Shown here one piece after another: positions 10,907 through 24,370 of a stretch of 64,000 nt of DNA; within the stretch, counting starts at the first letter, position 1; each line of letters begins with the position of its first letter. The DNA comes from Trochalopteron elliotii (taxonomy: Eukaryota; Chordata; Aves; Passeriformes; Leiothrichidae), in NCBI GenBank assembly GCA_024734555.1, contig JANPWX010000641.1:262309-326308 (forward strand), in the 5' to 3' direction. The notes beneath the pieces were generated by a model that searched no databases, had not been told where the DNA came from, and saw only the letters and a program-made list of their open reading frames with translations. A program made the position numbers and the translations under genes.

Positions 10907-13584
10907 AGCCTTGCTCCTGCAGAGCTCAGGATACGGCACCGCTCCCGAGTGGGCGGCACAGCCTCATCCTTCATGAATGAAAATTTAAAAAAAAATTTAA
11001 AAAATTAAAAAAGCAATACAAGAAAGAATCACACCACCCACCAGCAGGTACTCTATAAATACCATGGCAGGGGGTGTCTGCAGAGGAACTGGAGGCATTG
11101 ACTTCATGGCGTGCTCAGAGCCTCAGATGCAGCTTCATTACCATGTAGAGCTCTTGGCTGAGACCTCAGAGCTGTGCTGAGCTGCTCTGAGCTTGGCTTG
11201 GATCTTCTGCCCCATAAAGAGCAGGAAAACTATGAACAAGCCCAATTCCTTCCCCTGGAAAACAGGAAAATTGTTGTATTTATACCCCAGTGGTACCTAT
11301 AGGCATCACAGTCCTCAGGAGAATTTAACTGTAAGCTCTGCTTGGAAGATCCTGGATGAAAACACAACACTCAAAGTCCTTCCTCAAATATTCGAGGTCT
11401 AAGCTGGGCTGAAGATCGTTGGTGCAGCTGACCTTCACTTCAGTATAAACGTGCTGAGCTTTGCAACAGCCAGAGCAGGGCAGAATTAAAATACTTGGCA
11501 AGCTGCAGCTGAGCTCACCTGCCTGGTGTGCTGGCTGGGCAGAGAGAAAGGAGGAATCCCTGCAGAACCCTTCACAGCAATCAGTTTAGGGGGGAAAGTC
11601 ATTGCTCTGTGGCTGAAGCAGTGCTGGTCAGGGCCCAAATCTAGGCTGAGTTGCCTAAATAAATCACGTAAATCACAAAACCACCTCATTTCTGCATCAA
11701 CATACCCCATATAACAGTTACCAGACCCCAGCCTTTTAATTCCTGTAAGGCCACCTAAAAATCTCCTATAATGCAGATTGCAGCAGCCCTCATTTAGGAA
11801 AACAAAAAGATATAAAATCACATAATAGCACAAAGAGACCTGTCTGCTGAGAAGGATGTTTGGATTTACTGTTGCAGAGAAAGAACATTGTTACCTGGAG
11901 AATGAACCTAGAGGAAGAGCTGGAATGATGGGAGGGAACACTGGGATGGATCACAGAAGGCAAAACAGGCTCAGGCTCAGGCAGAAGCTGCTTGTGAGGG
12001 GCCCTGGAGTCACTTGTACCAATATCCTCTGCAGATGAGAGAACCTGGAGAGCTCTGCTGTGCTCTGACTGTCTCAGCTTTGCTGCAGCAGCAGAGTCAA
12101 GGGAACAGGGGAACCAGGTCCAGCTCCTGGGAAGATTCGAGGTGTTCCTCACACTGAACCTGTGGGTGCCCCAAGAGAAAATCTTTTCTTCTCTGGCACA
12201 GAAGGTGAAACAACCTCAGGTTGTTACCAAGCAGAACAAACTCCAACCACAGCACAGCCAGAGCCAAGGCTGAGCAGGGACCACAGAGAAATGGACTAGC
12301 TGAGCCCAAAGTATCACCTGGAACCACCAGAGAGTTTCTGTCCCCATCTGGCACTGGGATCCCCATGGATATTGTCACCTCAGTGACAATCAACAGGGCT
12401 GTCCCACAGCACTACACAACTCACAGCAACCTCCAAGGCTTGAATGCTCAGCACAGCCAAGGTTTCAGCAAGTCCCTGGGCTGCTTTAAGGGGAACAACT
12501 ACCCAGCCCTAAAGCTGCCTGTAGAACCTCTCCCCTGCATTATCTTTGAGATTCAACTTGGTGGGAAGATGCTCACAGACTTTAGCTGGCTGCTGGGAGC
12601 TTATGGGATGCAACTTGGGGTTTAGCCCTCTCTGAGCACAGCACACCTGAGCAGCACAACACACCTGAGCAGCACAACAAAGCCCACCAGCACAGCTGCT
12701 CCATCCCCAGCCAGCCCCCAAGGCAGCCTCACGTTCCCCTTTCCTCAGGGGATGTGGTAGGAAAGGAAAATCAAGCACTTGGCCACAGCAACAGCAGTAC
12801 CAAGGGCCAAAGCACAGGTTCCCTTCCCTGTGGAACCAAACACACAGCTCCTCCAAAAATTCCCTTCCAAGGGGGAGCTGAGCAGGAAAAACTCATTAAG
12901 AAGAGATGTACTTAACATTTCCCAGCATTGAGTTTATGTGCCTGTTCTCTCACTGGAGCTGTATGAGTGGAGATCTTTATTCTGTTCCTTCACCTCTTTT
13001 AACAAGAATGTGACTTCAGGCAGAACCTCTGCATGCAGCTCTAAAAATGATAATGATATTTTGGTGGGTTTTGTACAGTTATTCCTTGGATTAATTCCCA
13101 CACCAGCTCTCCACATCTCATGTCATGGGACAGGGCACAGTTTCTGGTTTAACTCAGCACTGGCTGATTCAGGAAGGGACAAATGAGTGAAATGCCACCA
13201 CGCAACTCACCAGGGTGTGAACCAGGGAGCAAAACAAGAACTCAGCAATTGCTGTGTAATTCACCCCTTCCATGGATCAGGCCCACAGAGGAACAAACAG
13301 AGCTGAGCAGTTATCAACAACAACCTTTTGATGATGTCAGGCCCACAGCAAAGCATCTCAGCCTCACTTCTCCAACAAAACTCATTGCCTCAAGAGCAAC
13401 AAGGTGGGGAACGAGGCTTCCCATGGAGACCAAAACAAACCAACCTTCCCCTGGAGTCACAGTCTGGCCCAGCTTGAACTGCCTTTCTAGATCCTCTAGA
13501 AAAAGAAAGGAAGGGGGAAAAAATTGCTTAGCAAGATGATTAAATAAAATGTTAGCTATTCCAGCTACCCACTGGCTCTGGCTT

Positions 13585-13592
13585 TGACGTCA
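13585..13592. promoter_or_regulatory. Palindromic CRE motif (TGACGTCA)
   Basis: This is a full 8-bp cAMP-response element, the site bound by CREB/ATF factors. One such site is expected about once per 65 kb by base composition alone, and less often in CpG-poor DNA, so a single site is weak evidence. It sits in a short AT-rich unique stretch (13540-13660). Confidence 0.3.
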
Positions 13593-14897
13593 GAGCTGAA
13601 TGCATTAACTAAATTTGTCGCTCAACAGCTAAAAATATCTAAGGCATTAAAAAAAAAAAATAGGTCAGTGCTGGGAGAACTGGAGGTCCTCAAGAGACAC
13701 AAAACCCCTCTAGGTGGGGTTCACTGTGCTCTTGGGACTGGGAAGAGCTGTGGCTGCTGAACATCCAGAGGAAGGGAATGGGATGCTGCTGCCTGTCTGC
13801 TGGTTCAACTGTTGGATTACCAGAGATGCCCAAGGTGTTTGAAGATTTCTCCTCTTCCTCAGCTTCCCAACAGATGATCAGTGGAACTGGGGTGCTGGAA
13901 TGAATAATCCATTCTTTTAGGGGTCACTAGAGGAAAGAAAACTCCCTTTAAATGATGGAACAGAACCATGTGTTGAGTTTAGGAGCCAGCCTTGCTCTTT
14001 TCCAGCCCCTTGCAAGGTTTTCCATCTCTGAAGGAGCTCTCCAAGGGTGCTGTGGACACACTAGGTGCCATTTCCAAAAGGGAGCAGTCAAAGCACAGCA
14101 AACACTGGGTAAAGCCTGAAGCAGGTATTTGCTTTTGTTCTTTGTCAGAGGGAACTCCTAGAGAGCCAAACATCCTTCACCACAGCTTGCTCTCAGCCAG
14201 GCTGCTGCTCAAATCCAGAATTCCTGGAGGGGTTGGTGCAGGGTGACAAATATCTGAGCAGGGAAATCAGCTGCACAGTCTGGACTGTCCTGACCTGCTC
14301 CAGGGCTGATGCAGTAGAACAAAGGAACAGGCAACAAACAACTTTGGCTACAGGACAGAACCAAGAGGAAACAAGTCTGGGGTTTGTTTCAAGTCATGGA
14401 AAGCAAACTTTTACTGCTCATGTCTGTGCAGGTCCTGATCCAGGGATCCATGCATTGAACCCCAGGAATAAATCCTGCCTTAAGTGTTCATTATTGTTTC
14501 ACTGATAGAGACAGAGTCTAATTTTGGACTTGGGGCAGAGACCTGGAGCCCAGGAATTATAATAAGGAGATGCTTGAGTTACCTGAAGTTCCTTCCTTCT
14601 GCTGTTCCTGTGGCCCTGAAGAAGAGGCTTTGCTTCACTAATATTTCACAACAGGTTCAGTTCTTACTCTGTCAGAATTTGCATGGGAAAAGCAGTGGTA
14701 GGAAGCAAAAACCAGAGGATTTCATGCCCACACTTGGAGGGATCATTGTAATTGTGTTACTGGATACTAAAAGAACTCACAGAGAGTGATCCTGCAAACT
14801 CCCAAAGTCAAAATCCTGGCACTACACATCAGACACAAGTCAGTGAAGGAGCAGAAACAACATTACAGGTGATTAAGTGACATTAATTGCTGTGAGG

Positions 14898-15076
14898 GTG
14901 GGCAGGCCCTGGCACAGGGTGCCCAGAGAAGCTGTGGCTGCCCCTGGATCCCTGGAAATGTCCAAGGCCAGGCTGGAGCCATCTGGGATGGTGGAAGGTG
15001 TTCCTGCCCATGGCAGGGGTGGGACTGGGTATGTTTTGGGCTCTATTTCCACCCAAACCCCTCAGTGATTCCATCA
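14898..15076 (+). mobile_element. CR1 LINE 3'-end fragment
   Basis: GTGCCCAGAGAAGCTGTGGC, a CCCCTGGATCCCTGG block and CCTGCCCATGGCAGGGGTGG are typical of the sense strand of the CR1 3' region. The fragment is strongly 5'-truncated, with no reverse transcriptase. The usual terminal 8-bp repeats are reduced to one weak copy (TGATTCCA). Confidence 0.9.
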
Positions 15077-16397
15077 GGCTGCAGCACCAGAGCCCAAACA
15101 CAGCTGGGCTGAAATGCCACCAGGGACAGCACAGGGAGCAAAATCTCTTTCCACAAAACCACAGGTGATCCAAGGTTGCAGAAACCACCCAACATGGAGA
15201 GCTTTAATGGGAGAACAGATGGATAAAAGATATTCCTATTACCAGCTGCAATCTTTAATTTTGCTCCAGCCCACAAAGTGCTGACTCCCCTCACCTGAGC
15301 CCTGTCAGAGCTGTGTCACCTCCCCTCCTCCTGACTCTGCTCCCTCCCCAGTGTGGGACATTAACATATGTCCAATCTGCTGAAGGTTAGGGAAGGAATT
15401 TCTCCTCAAGAAAGGTTAATAAACAAAGAAGTCCTGCAGTAACAATACAGCCATTGTGTGAAAACTTAATTGGATCAGCAATGCATCAAATGTGCCAACA
15501 CAGGGACAAACTTGTGAAGGAATTGTTTAATCTCAGCCCTAGGTCAGAGTCTAAATGAGTGCCTTGCAACAGAGACTGCTTCTAATTGCACTGAGAAGCT
15601 ACAATATGCTGGAAATAAAAGCTGTGGGTAGCTGGCTCTTATTTTTAAAGCAAAAAAAGTATTTCTTTAGAGATTCAAACAACTCAGATGAAGATCAGCT
15701 GTAATATTCTTTAAAACAATGCATTTGGGCAAAGAAAGGCTTTTTTAAAAATCAAAAATATTATTTATTCAACGCCAGATTGTTTGTAATCAGATTGGAC
15801 TGGTGAGTCCAGCAATCCACCAAAGCAGGGACAGCAGAGAGAAGCTCTGGAGGTCACTCACCCAAATGTCCACCACCTTCCCATGAAACAGGGAGAGGAC
15901 ACTTAACACACAAAGTCCAGCATTAAAAATGTTATATTTTTGAAATAGCTGCAAAATTGATTGAGTTGACTTTTCTTGGAAACGTCACAGTGAACCAACA
16001 CACTCCAGGAGAGGTGTCAGCACTGGCCAGTGAAGATCCAGTGTTTAACTGCAGAGTAAAAGTTCCATCCTCAGCTCTCACTCCACGTGAGCAGCCCCTG
16101 GGAAATTCAATCTACAGCCCTGCTCACAACAACCCCACCTCCCTTTGAAGCAGAATGGAGTCTCCTCATCAAAGCAGCTCATTTCAACCAAGGGGAACAA
16201 ACTGCTAAAAAAAAAGGGTTTTCTGGGTGCCTTGATTGTAATTGGGAGAAAATTAAAAATAAAGAGGAGCTGACACCGACAGCCTGATGAGTGCTGTGTT
16301 CTGTAGATGCTATATATAATATTCTATATATACACACTACATAAGAGATACTATAATATGAGTATTTAGGGAGTAGATACTATGATAGAATTTACTA
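15077..16397. other. Unique intronic sequence
   Basis: No gene is seen. The part at about 15590-15790 is AT-rich without repeat structure, and short TA-rich runs occur at 16305-16370. Confidence 0.6.
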
Positions 16398-16553
16398 TTG
16401 GCACCCCCAAGAGCTCCAGGAGTGTTTGGACAAGGCTCTCAGGGATGCTCAGGATGGGGTTGTTGGGGTGTCTGTGCAGGACTGGGAGTGGGACTGGATG
16501 ATCCTGGTGGGTCCTTCCCACTCTGAGTATCCTGTGGCTCTGTACTACACAGG
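16398..16553 (+). mobile_element. CR1 LINE 3'-end fragment, different subfamily
   Basis: GTTTGGACAAGGCTCTCAGG and GACTGGATGATCCTGGTGGG followed by TCCTTCCCACTCTGAGTAT match a CR1 subfamily distinct from the CCATGGCAGGG type that dominates this window. It is 5'-truncated and non-coding. Confidence 0.8.
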
Positions 16554-17924
16554 ATTTACTAAAGGGACCAAAGGTAAGCAGGTATCTCATCCAAAGGATG
16601 TTTTTTTAAGGAGAAAAGCAGCAGGAAAATGTCCTTTTTTTCCCCATATATATGGAGGATTATACATTTCACAGTGACTAAGAGGGAGCATCTCTCTCGT
16701 TTGTTGTTCCTCTGGTTTCCACCATCTCTGGGCAGGAAATCCACTCTGATGCAGGATGAGCAAAATGGCAACTTCCCTTGGGAGAGGCCACTCACAGCTA
16801 CAAATACCAGAGCAGTGACATTTCCCAGGCAGCCACTCCCCCGAGGGCTGAGACCAGGAACCATGTCACTGTAGGACAGGAAAGAAAGACTCCAAATATT
16901 TCAGAAGGCAAAGAGCATAGAAAAAAGGCTCTATTTTCTAATTCTTACTGCCTTTTATCAGGTGTTCCCATACATGGTTGGTGAATAGGAATGACACCTC
17001 TCTAATCCCACTGGTTAAACCAGAGAAACAGCAAAACACCACCTGGAGAAAGATGGTTTTGGAGAAAGGAGAGTTGTTTGCCAAGATTGTTTTGAGAAGA
17101 AGCTTTCTTGAGAATTTTTTCCTTGGGAAAAAAGTTAACAGCTGCCAGCAGGCTAAAATCTCTCAGACCCAGAAATATCAGGCCCAGAGAACCACAAGTG
17201 GCAGGAGGAAGGAGCTGCTGCAGGGCTCTAGCCAGAACCAGGCACTGCTCCCAGGTGTCCACACAGAGCAGGCACAGCTCCCTGCAGGCTTGGGCACATC
17301 TGGAATCATCAGCACAGACACTCCAGGGCCAGAAAGGTGGGGCCAGGCACCACCTCTGCGTGGGCACAGATGTCTTTACAGCACAGCTGGAATGTTTTCT
17401 TTATCCCAAGGCACCACAAAATGCCAATAGGAACACAGTCCATAGACTGACACCCCAAAAACCATCCCACAGCCTGAGGTCCTGTAGCATCATCAGTTTG
17501 TCTCTCTCCTGCCCCATCCAGAAACCCCAGCCTGTTTTCCATGTGCTGGATGGATTCCAGCAATGCTCCAGCACAGAGGATTCAAGATCTGGGTTTGTTA
17601 AAACTGCAGAAGTTTGGGGCTTTGGAAGTCTGAGGGTGCCCCTGCTTTGGGGCAGGGTTGGGCAGGACACTGCTGGGAGCAGACAGACAGATCCCACTGT
17701 CCCTGGTGCTCTGTCCCAGAGGGGAAGATGCCACTGTCCCTCAGTGTCCCACTGTCGTGTGGCTCTTTGTCATTTCACCCTCTCAAAAGCCTTGTCCAGG
17801 TTCATTCCTGAGCTCTGGTTCAGAGCAAACCCTGCTGGGCATGGGAAGGTCCCACCCCTCCCAGGTCACTGGCCTGTCCCCACAGAATGTCCTGTGCAAG
17901 GGACTCTCCAGGGACCCACCAGGA
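16554..17924. other. Unique intronic sequence
   Basis: No gene is recognised. An open frame of 320 codons on the plus strand (17108-18070) shows no domain, signal or repeat structure, and reads into CR1-derived sequence at its end. Confidence 0.55.
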
Positions 17925-18015
17925 CCATCGTGTCCAACCCCTGGCCCTGCACAGACACCCCAAGGGTCCCATCAGAAACTGGGGCTGACCCAGAGTGCTG
18001 CAGCATCTCCTCCAA
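17925..18015 (-). mobile_element. CR1 LINE fragment (short)
   Basis: AGGACCATCGTGTCCAACCC followed by a cytosine-rich stretch resembles the reverse complement of the CR1 3' region. It is short and diverged. Confidence 0.5.
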
Positions 18016-20923
18016 TAACCCCACTCCTGGCCAAATGCTTCCCCCAGGGTTTTCCCAGCAACTCCTCTGAAGGAACAGACCTTTAAAGACATTCAGGGCA
18101 CAAATTCCTCAAGTGCAACTGCCTGCTAAGCAATGTGATCCAAACACAATCCCCATGGGAAAGAAAAGCCAGAGCAGGAGCACGGGGTGGGTGCAGAAGG
18201 GAAAGTGAGGTGGGAAATGCCTGATCCTGGTGGGATTTTAGGTCGAGTCAGGGAGGACCAGAGTAGAGGAGGATTCTCTCCCACGTGGGTGTTGTGTGCC
18301 CAAACTCTGCTGAGCACCACCAGCCCCTCCCTGCACCACCCATCCTCCTGCAGCAGCACATCCCCTCCACCCTCGGGGTGAGGAGAGAGTTCAGGTTTCT
18401 CCAGGGACAGCACTGCCCTCTCTGCACCAGAGGACAAACCCCAAAACACACATCAGAGCCTCACCCCCGCCCTGCCCCACTCCGTGGCCATTATGGGGTT
18501 GTCAGCACGCCCCTGCTACCAGCCCTGAGAGCAATCATCCTCCCTCTTCCATCTTCCAGCCTGAATTATTCATGGGTGTCAGCAATGGTGCAGAAGTACA
18601 GAACTCAGGGACACTTCGGGAAGCTGTCGCCCCGTTCCCAGCTGCAGATCCCCCAGGGTTGGGCTCCAGCCACTGTAATGAGCTCTGGAATTACCACAGC
18701 ACTCAGTCCCCAGCCCCAGGAGGGGAGAGGAACCAGCACAAGAGCAGCTTTAATGGTGCAGCACACAGGCAGGGATCAAAAACTCCTGCTGAATATGGAG
18801 GAGAGGAGATATATATGCTCGCACATAAAACATAAATGCTCTCAGCCATCAATATTGATGTTTCCCTGTTCCCATAGAACCAGACCAAGGACAATTACAT
18901 GCAATTTTTATGCTGCCTCTAACATACTTCAGTCCCTGCACATCAAAGCCCGGGTAGGTAATGCTACAAGTTGCCAGGAGTGTCATGGATCAAAATGGAG
19001 CTGGTGGAGGGAAGCGATGGGTGGTGAGGTGGGGGAAGGCAGCAGCATCCCCACACTGCCTGTGGTGACAAAGGGAATGATCACAGAGCTGATCACAGCT
19101 TGGGCCCAATTATCCCCGTGTCCAAGCCCAGGGTTAGAGGCTGGAAGGGCAGGGGGAGCTGCCTGGGAGCCTGGTGGGACATCAGCAGAGCCTGGTGGGA
19201 CATCAAAGCCATGCACAGCTCCAAACCAAGCAGAGAAACACCTTCAGCACACTCCAGGTGCCAGGGAGCAGGAGCAGGATTCCTGGTCTGGCCAGGAGGA
19301 GCTGGAGGCAGATCCCTGCCCAGCCTCCCATGCCCAGCTCAGGGCCAGGGCTGCTGCAGTGCCTCGTGGGGAGCCCTGCTGAAAGCTTTTACAGAGCTGG
19401 CACATTTCCACCCCACCTCCACCCCGGAGACAGGCACACCCCCAGCCCCAGACCATAAGTGCCTCTAAATCAGAGTTTGGGAAGCATTTCCCACAGCCTT
19501 GGGAGGCAAAGGAAAGCTTTCCTTGAGGATGCAGCTGATAAACAAGCCCTTGCTCCCCTGAGGCCACAGGAGCACCTTCACCTGTGGCTGGATAAAAGGA
19601 AGGAGCACACAATACACACAAAATCCACCACACCACACAACACCCAGCTCCTGCAGCCACCTCTGCCACACCACAGCTTTCCAGGGAGCCCCAAGGGATG
19701 GAATCAAACACAACTGGGACTAGCTGCCTCCAGGCCCATCTCTTTCTTTCAAGACAAACCAAATTCCCAGCCAGCAACACCCAGATGTGTTGCACTGCAC
19801 CAGGCAGATGTTTTCTATAGAAGGAAAAGGGATCCAGTTTCACCTTAGGACTTTTAAGGGAAGAACACTGGAAGTTTCTGTGCTCTCCTGGCAGTTACTG
19901 GCTCAATACCAAGACAAAACCACTGATAGGTCTCTTCAGCTGTTTTCTCAGAAATGGAGTTATTTTCTATTGGGCTGTTTGCCAAAAAAAACCCACCTAA
20001 ATTGTTCAATACTTAAGGAAGAGCACGAGGCTTCTCAGTGCATTTTTGGGGTGTTGTAGCAGGTGTGTGAGACCTACACTGTCCCTACACTGTCCCTACA
20101 CTGTGAACAGCTTTGTTCTTTCGTTTTGTATTATTTTCTTCTTTAATTAAAACCTTTTTGCTTTTTCAAAACACACTCGATCACACCATCTCACTAATTA
20201 TTTTAAGCCATTTCTGTGAGGTGCTGGACGCCCTGAGAGCATGTTGGACCCTGGTGGAACTAAAAGCACCTGGCTCAGAGAGAATTCCAGTGCAGATGTC
20301 CCTGTCCCGGGGCCGTGGGTACGAGCGGCATCCGGAGTTGTAACGTTTTCCCCTGAATGACAGCTTTAATGAAAGGCAGCTCAGCGCTTGGAAAATCAGC
20401 ATAAATGATCAGTTGCTAATCTTGCTCTCCCCCAGTAACTCTGGGAAGGCAAAAAATAGAGCAGGCAGAATAAACTGGGGGCTGCAAACGGGGGTGGGCA
20501 GGGAAGCGGGGGTATGTTTTGCTCCTCTTTCTGAGAGCTCACATAGGCAATTGCCACTGATTAAAAAAAAACACTTTTCTTACAAAAGGCACGATTTGCT
20601 GAGCACCAGTGTTGAACAATAGTGGGGGCTGTCTCCAGGCTCAGCAGAGGGAGCTGGATCAGTCACTTTTCGTGCAGTCTTTAACCTCCTACACCCAGCA
20701 CATCCCTGCCATCACCCGGAGCCTTCATCCCACCCTGAGGAGCCACAGGCTGGGAGCTCCCTGCCCAGGAACTTTGCAAGATGGGAACAGACAGGAACAG
20801 CAACAGGTGAGTGGGTGATGCAGATTTTCTACCTCTAAATAAGCACAAAGCCACAAGATCCCAGGTGGAGACAAACACCAAGAGGACACCCCTCCATGCA
20901 CTGGACAGAGGGTTTTGTGTGCA
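18016..20923. other. Unique intronic sequence with a long plus-strand open frame
   Basis: No gene is assigned. The plus-strand frame 18285-19382 stays open for 365 codons, including an AT-rich middle (18790-18960). Its translation shows no recognised domain, is rich in Ser, Pro and Gly, and lies antisense inside an intron. An 11-bp unit CCTACACTGTC occurs three times at 20073-20104. The 20280-20500 part has several CpGs in otherwise AT-rich DNA. Confidence 0.5.
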
Positions 20924-21075
20924 CAGAATCCCAGACTGGGTTGGGGTTGGATTGGAAGGAACATTAAAACTCCTCTCCCACCATTAAAACTCCTCTCCTT
21001 CCACCCCATTCCATGGGCAGGGACACCTTCCACTCTCCCAGGCTGCTCTGGTCATTAAAACTCCAGGCTAAAGCC
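20924..21075 (-). mobile_element. CR1 LINE 3'-end fragment with internal small duplication
   Basis: CAGAATCCCAGACTGGGTTGG, then CCATGGGCAGGGACACC and CCCAGGCTGCTC, are the reverse complement of the CR1 3' region. The segment ATTAAAACTCCTCTCC occurs twice in a row at about 20964-21000, a small duplication inside the element, with a further ATTAAAACTCC near 21055. Confidence 0.8.
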
Positions 21076-23068
21076 CAGGGGGAACCAATTCTCCTCCTGT
21101 CCCCCAGGCCCTGCTTTGGTCCAGGCTGGCATTCCCCACTTTCCAAGGCCAACAAAACATCCTCTACTTTTCCTTCAACTTTTCCATCTCTTCTGTTCTC
21201 CTCAAAATCTAACCCTGGCCCTGTCACCATGGTACTGGAGTTCCCAGTGGCAAATTATTAATCTTTACAGCATAAGGAGGGACAATTTTGACATCAATAT
21301 ATGACTTGTAATAGCTGCTGTCTGTATGATAGCACCTTTTTAGTACTTCTTTTCATTTCTGTACTTTTTTATGAGGCTATTTGCTTTATTAGTGCATTTT
21401 TATAGCTTGTGCAACACCTTAAGTGCCTCCAAGAAGGTACTTTATAAATAAAATTTCAATAAGATTAAGGATTTAACTCCAAGAAAAAAAACCCACTTGG
21501 CCAAGTTATGAATCACATGGTCCCTGTTCCATACCCTTCTTGTTTGTGCGTGTCCTCATATAGCCCACAGGTTTTTAGTTCTGGTGCCATACTTCTGGCA
21601 AAACAGTTGGAATCTCAGCAGATCTCCATATTTCACATGGAGAGCTAACAGGACTTTTGGAGAGGTTATATTTCTTATTTTCTGTGCTATTTCAGAGCTG
21701 AGTTCCAAAGCTATAACAGTTTATAACACTTTGTTCGAGGCTTTTTAAAATTTTAATGGCAACAGAGCCACCAATTACCTGCAGCCAACAGGACACAGCC
21801 CAGCAGGCCAGAGGGGTTATATAAACCTGCTCCTGTGGCAATTTGATTTTCACTTGCACCACACAAACAGGGAAATTAGGGCTGGACAACCCTGGCTCAG
21901 TAAATTATCATTAAAGATGCAGCTACAGAGAAAAGCAAGATGGACTCGACGTGGGGCTGAGCCTCTCCAACACACACAATCCTAAATTACAAGTGAAACT
22001 CTGGTTCTCCCAGGAAATACAGCTCTAGTTTGGTTTAACTCAGGAGGAAAGGTTTTTAAAAGTCTCAAACTCAGCAGAAAGATCTGGCTGCCTTCCCTGG
22101 ATACTGCAGCACATGAATTTCACAGCCCACCTTTAAGGATAACAGCAGAACCTTTTTTTTCCTCTTTCCAAAGAGGCCTCAGCAGCTTTCCCTCTCAACC
22201 CAGCAATCCCATCTGTGGGAAAACAAGGGGCAGTTTCAAAGGGATGCTACAGCATCATTTGAGTTAAAAACTAGGGCACCTTCCCACAGCACATCCTGGG
22301 ACAGAAGCCCCACAACTCCCCGTGGCCCACACCCCACCTCACCTCACCCAAACAGATTTTAAATACAAACGACATGTTAAAAAAACCCCAAAACCTCCAT
22401 TCTCAATAGACACAACAGTCAAAGACTTCAACCAGATACCTGCTGGTCCCTGCTTTCCTCAGAGAAGAGGAATTCAGGAGCAAACACATCTTCAGCCCCA
22501 AAGGTGATGCCAGAGTCCAGGTCTCAGCCTTTGTGCCCAAACTCAGCCAGCATCAACTTTGTCTTTGGAGTCAGGGGAGAAATTGCTCCTCCTCTGCCTT
22601 TTTCAACCTTCCCCTCACCCCCCTGGTGCCAGGATTCCAGGAGGGTTTGAGGCACCTGGAAAAGATCAGCTCCAGGCCATTCCTCACCTGTTAGCTGGGC
22701 CAAAGGTGTCTCAAGGCCTTCAAACAAAACCATTCTGCTGAGCTCGGGGATCTCTTGTTTTCCTATCAGTGCTCCCACACTCTCAGACATTTTCCCAACA
22801 AATGGGATCTTTCAGCAGGATCCCTGGGGAAATGGGCAGGTGCTGCATTGACAAAAATAAACTCTGCCCTGAAACAATTCCTGCATTTAGAGACTGCTTG
22901 TGGAGCTGAAGGAAAGGCTGGAAAAGCTCCACAGGGGCCAAGGTTTGAGGACAAATCCATCCATTGGGTCTCATAGGTGGCCAGGCAGGATGTGTGGCCG
23001 GGAAGGAGCATCCCATGGGTGGTGGCACCCTGGGAATGGCTCAGGACCTGGGTGGAGGCAGCACCTTC
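21076..23068. other. Unique intronic sequence
   Basis: No gene or repeat is recognised. AT-rich stretches at 21240-21480 and 21650-21760. Confidence 0.6.
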
Positions 23069-23185
23069 CTTCTCCACAGACACTTTGAGCTCCTCCTTTC
23101 CTTCCCCACAAACACTTTGAGCTCCTCCTTTCCTTCCCCACAAACACTTTGAGCTCCTCCTTTCCTTCTCCACAGGCACTTTGCA
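23069..23185 (+). repeat. 32-bp minisatellite, about 3.5 units
   Basis: The unit ACTTTGAGCTCCTCCTTTCC plus 12 bases (TTCCCCACAAAC) repeats three times almost perfectly, with a partial fourth copy. On the minus strand it is purine-rich. It explains the periodic peptide in the overlapping minus-strand frame. Confidence 0.95.
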
Positions 23186-24196
23186 CCTCTCTGCTGCAGA
23201 GTCCTCCTTCAGCTCTGAATCCAAAAGCCTCCCAGAGTGTAAAGTTTCTTTATTTCTCTGAATCCACCTCCCAAACCCCCTGAAATCAGCCTTCAGTGTA
23301 TCTGCAGCAAAGACCTTTGGCACACAGAGTCCATTTCCAGTGATGGCCCATAACTGCTTGTCACAAATACCATCATCAGCCCACTTTGTATTAATCAGAG
23401 CTATTCACAAAAGAAAAACAATTTCTCCCTGCTCCCTTCAAGTAATTATATTTTGCCCTGCAGCATGAGATTTTTATTATGTTTAGTCCCATTTTATTTC
23501 CAGCCTGAAGAGAGACCACGAAGTCTCAGATAGGAGTGATAAAAGGAGATGATGCTCAAGCCCAGCCTTTTGCAAGTCAGCATCTGACCTGAGTTAAAAT
23601 CACTCAAGCACAATAGGGGGGGGGGAAAAAGTCCTTCAGATTTGTATCTATTTGAAGAGGGCAGGAATGCTGGCTGAATCATGAACTCTGGGGAATACAA
23701 ATGCCTCCCAAAGGAGAGAGGCCTTCATTGTCAATGTGCTTTAAAAAGAAAAGAATGTTTCATGTGGGTGTGTGCTGTTGTTTTTTTTCTTTTTCCACTG
23801 TAGAGCAAGTGTCCCATCTTATTTCTCAAATGGTCTTTTCTTTGTTGAAGCCTCATCTATTAATAATCCTTCACTGGAAGGGGAAAGGAAAAAGCAAGCT
23901 TCTGTCAGACATACAAGCTGTTAGTCTAGGGTAGACAAAAATAAACCAAAGCTGCACAATTAGCTGCACCACAGGTCACTTGTCTGGAGTTCTTACTGCC
24001 TATAACCATAACCTTGCTGAACTTTCCTTAGGAAACGTGGAGTTGGGCAGTGCTCAGGGTCCAGGAGTGTGCTGGAGACCTGGAGTAAATTGAGGAGGTT
24101 TCCTGAACTGTCCAACACCACCTGCTGCATCAATATCCTCAGCTTGGGTCCAAGAAAATATTTTGGTTTTGAAAATGTAGAGGAACAACATCAATG
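23186..24196. other. Unique intronic sequence
   Basis: No gene is seen. A G10 run followed by As occurs near 23617. Confidence 0.6.
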
Positions 24197-24370
24197 GAAT
24201 CACAGAACAGTTTGGGGTAGAAGGGACCTTAAAGCCCACCCAGTGCCACCCCTGCCATGGAAGGGACACCTCCCACTGTCCCAGGCTGCTCCAAGCCCCA
24301 GTGTCCAACCTGGCCTTGGACACTGCCAGGGCTCCAGGGGCAGCCACAGCTTCTCTGGGCACCTCCCTCA
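24197..24370 (-). mobile_element. CR1 LINE 3'-end fragment
   Basis: AATCACAGAACAGTTTGGGG opens the element at its true 3' terminus, followed by GAAGGGACCTTAAAGCCCAC and the block ending CAGCCACAGCTTCTCTGGGC, all reverse complement of CR1. It may extend weakly to about 24540. Confidence 0.9.

Larger units (their letters stand above)
9736..14897. other. Unique intronic sequence with small repeats
   Basis: No gene is recognised in these 5 kb. Small features are a possible G-quadruplex at 10879-10906, an A/T tract at 10981-11012, an 18-bp direct repeat (ACACCTGAGCAGCACAAC) twice at 12643-12678, and a palindromic cAMP-response motif at 13585-13592. The 10.0-10.6 kb part is GC-rich and stop-poor, giving open frames up to 220 codons with no recognisable protein. 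Confidence 0.6.

Noticed and set aside
17108..18070. 320-codon plus-strand open frame
   Set aside because: No domain or repeat pattern; GC-rich stop-poor DNA and its end reads into CR1-like sequence.
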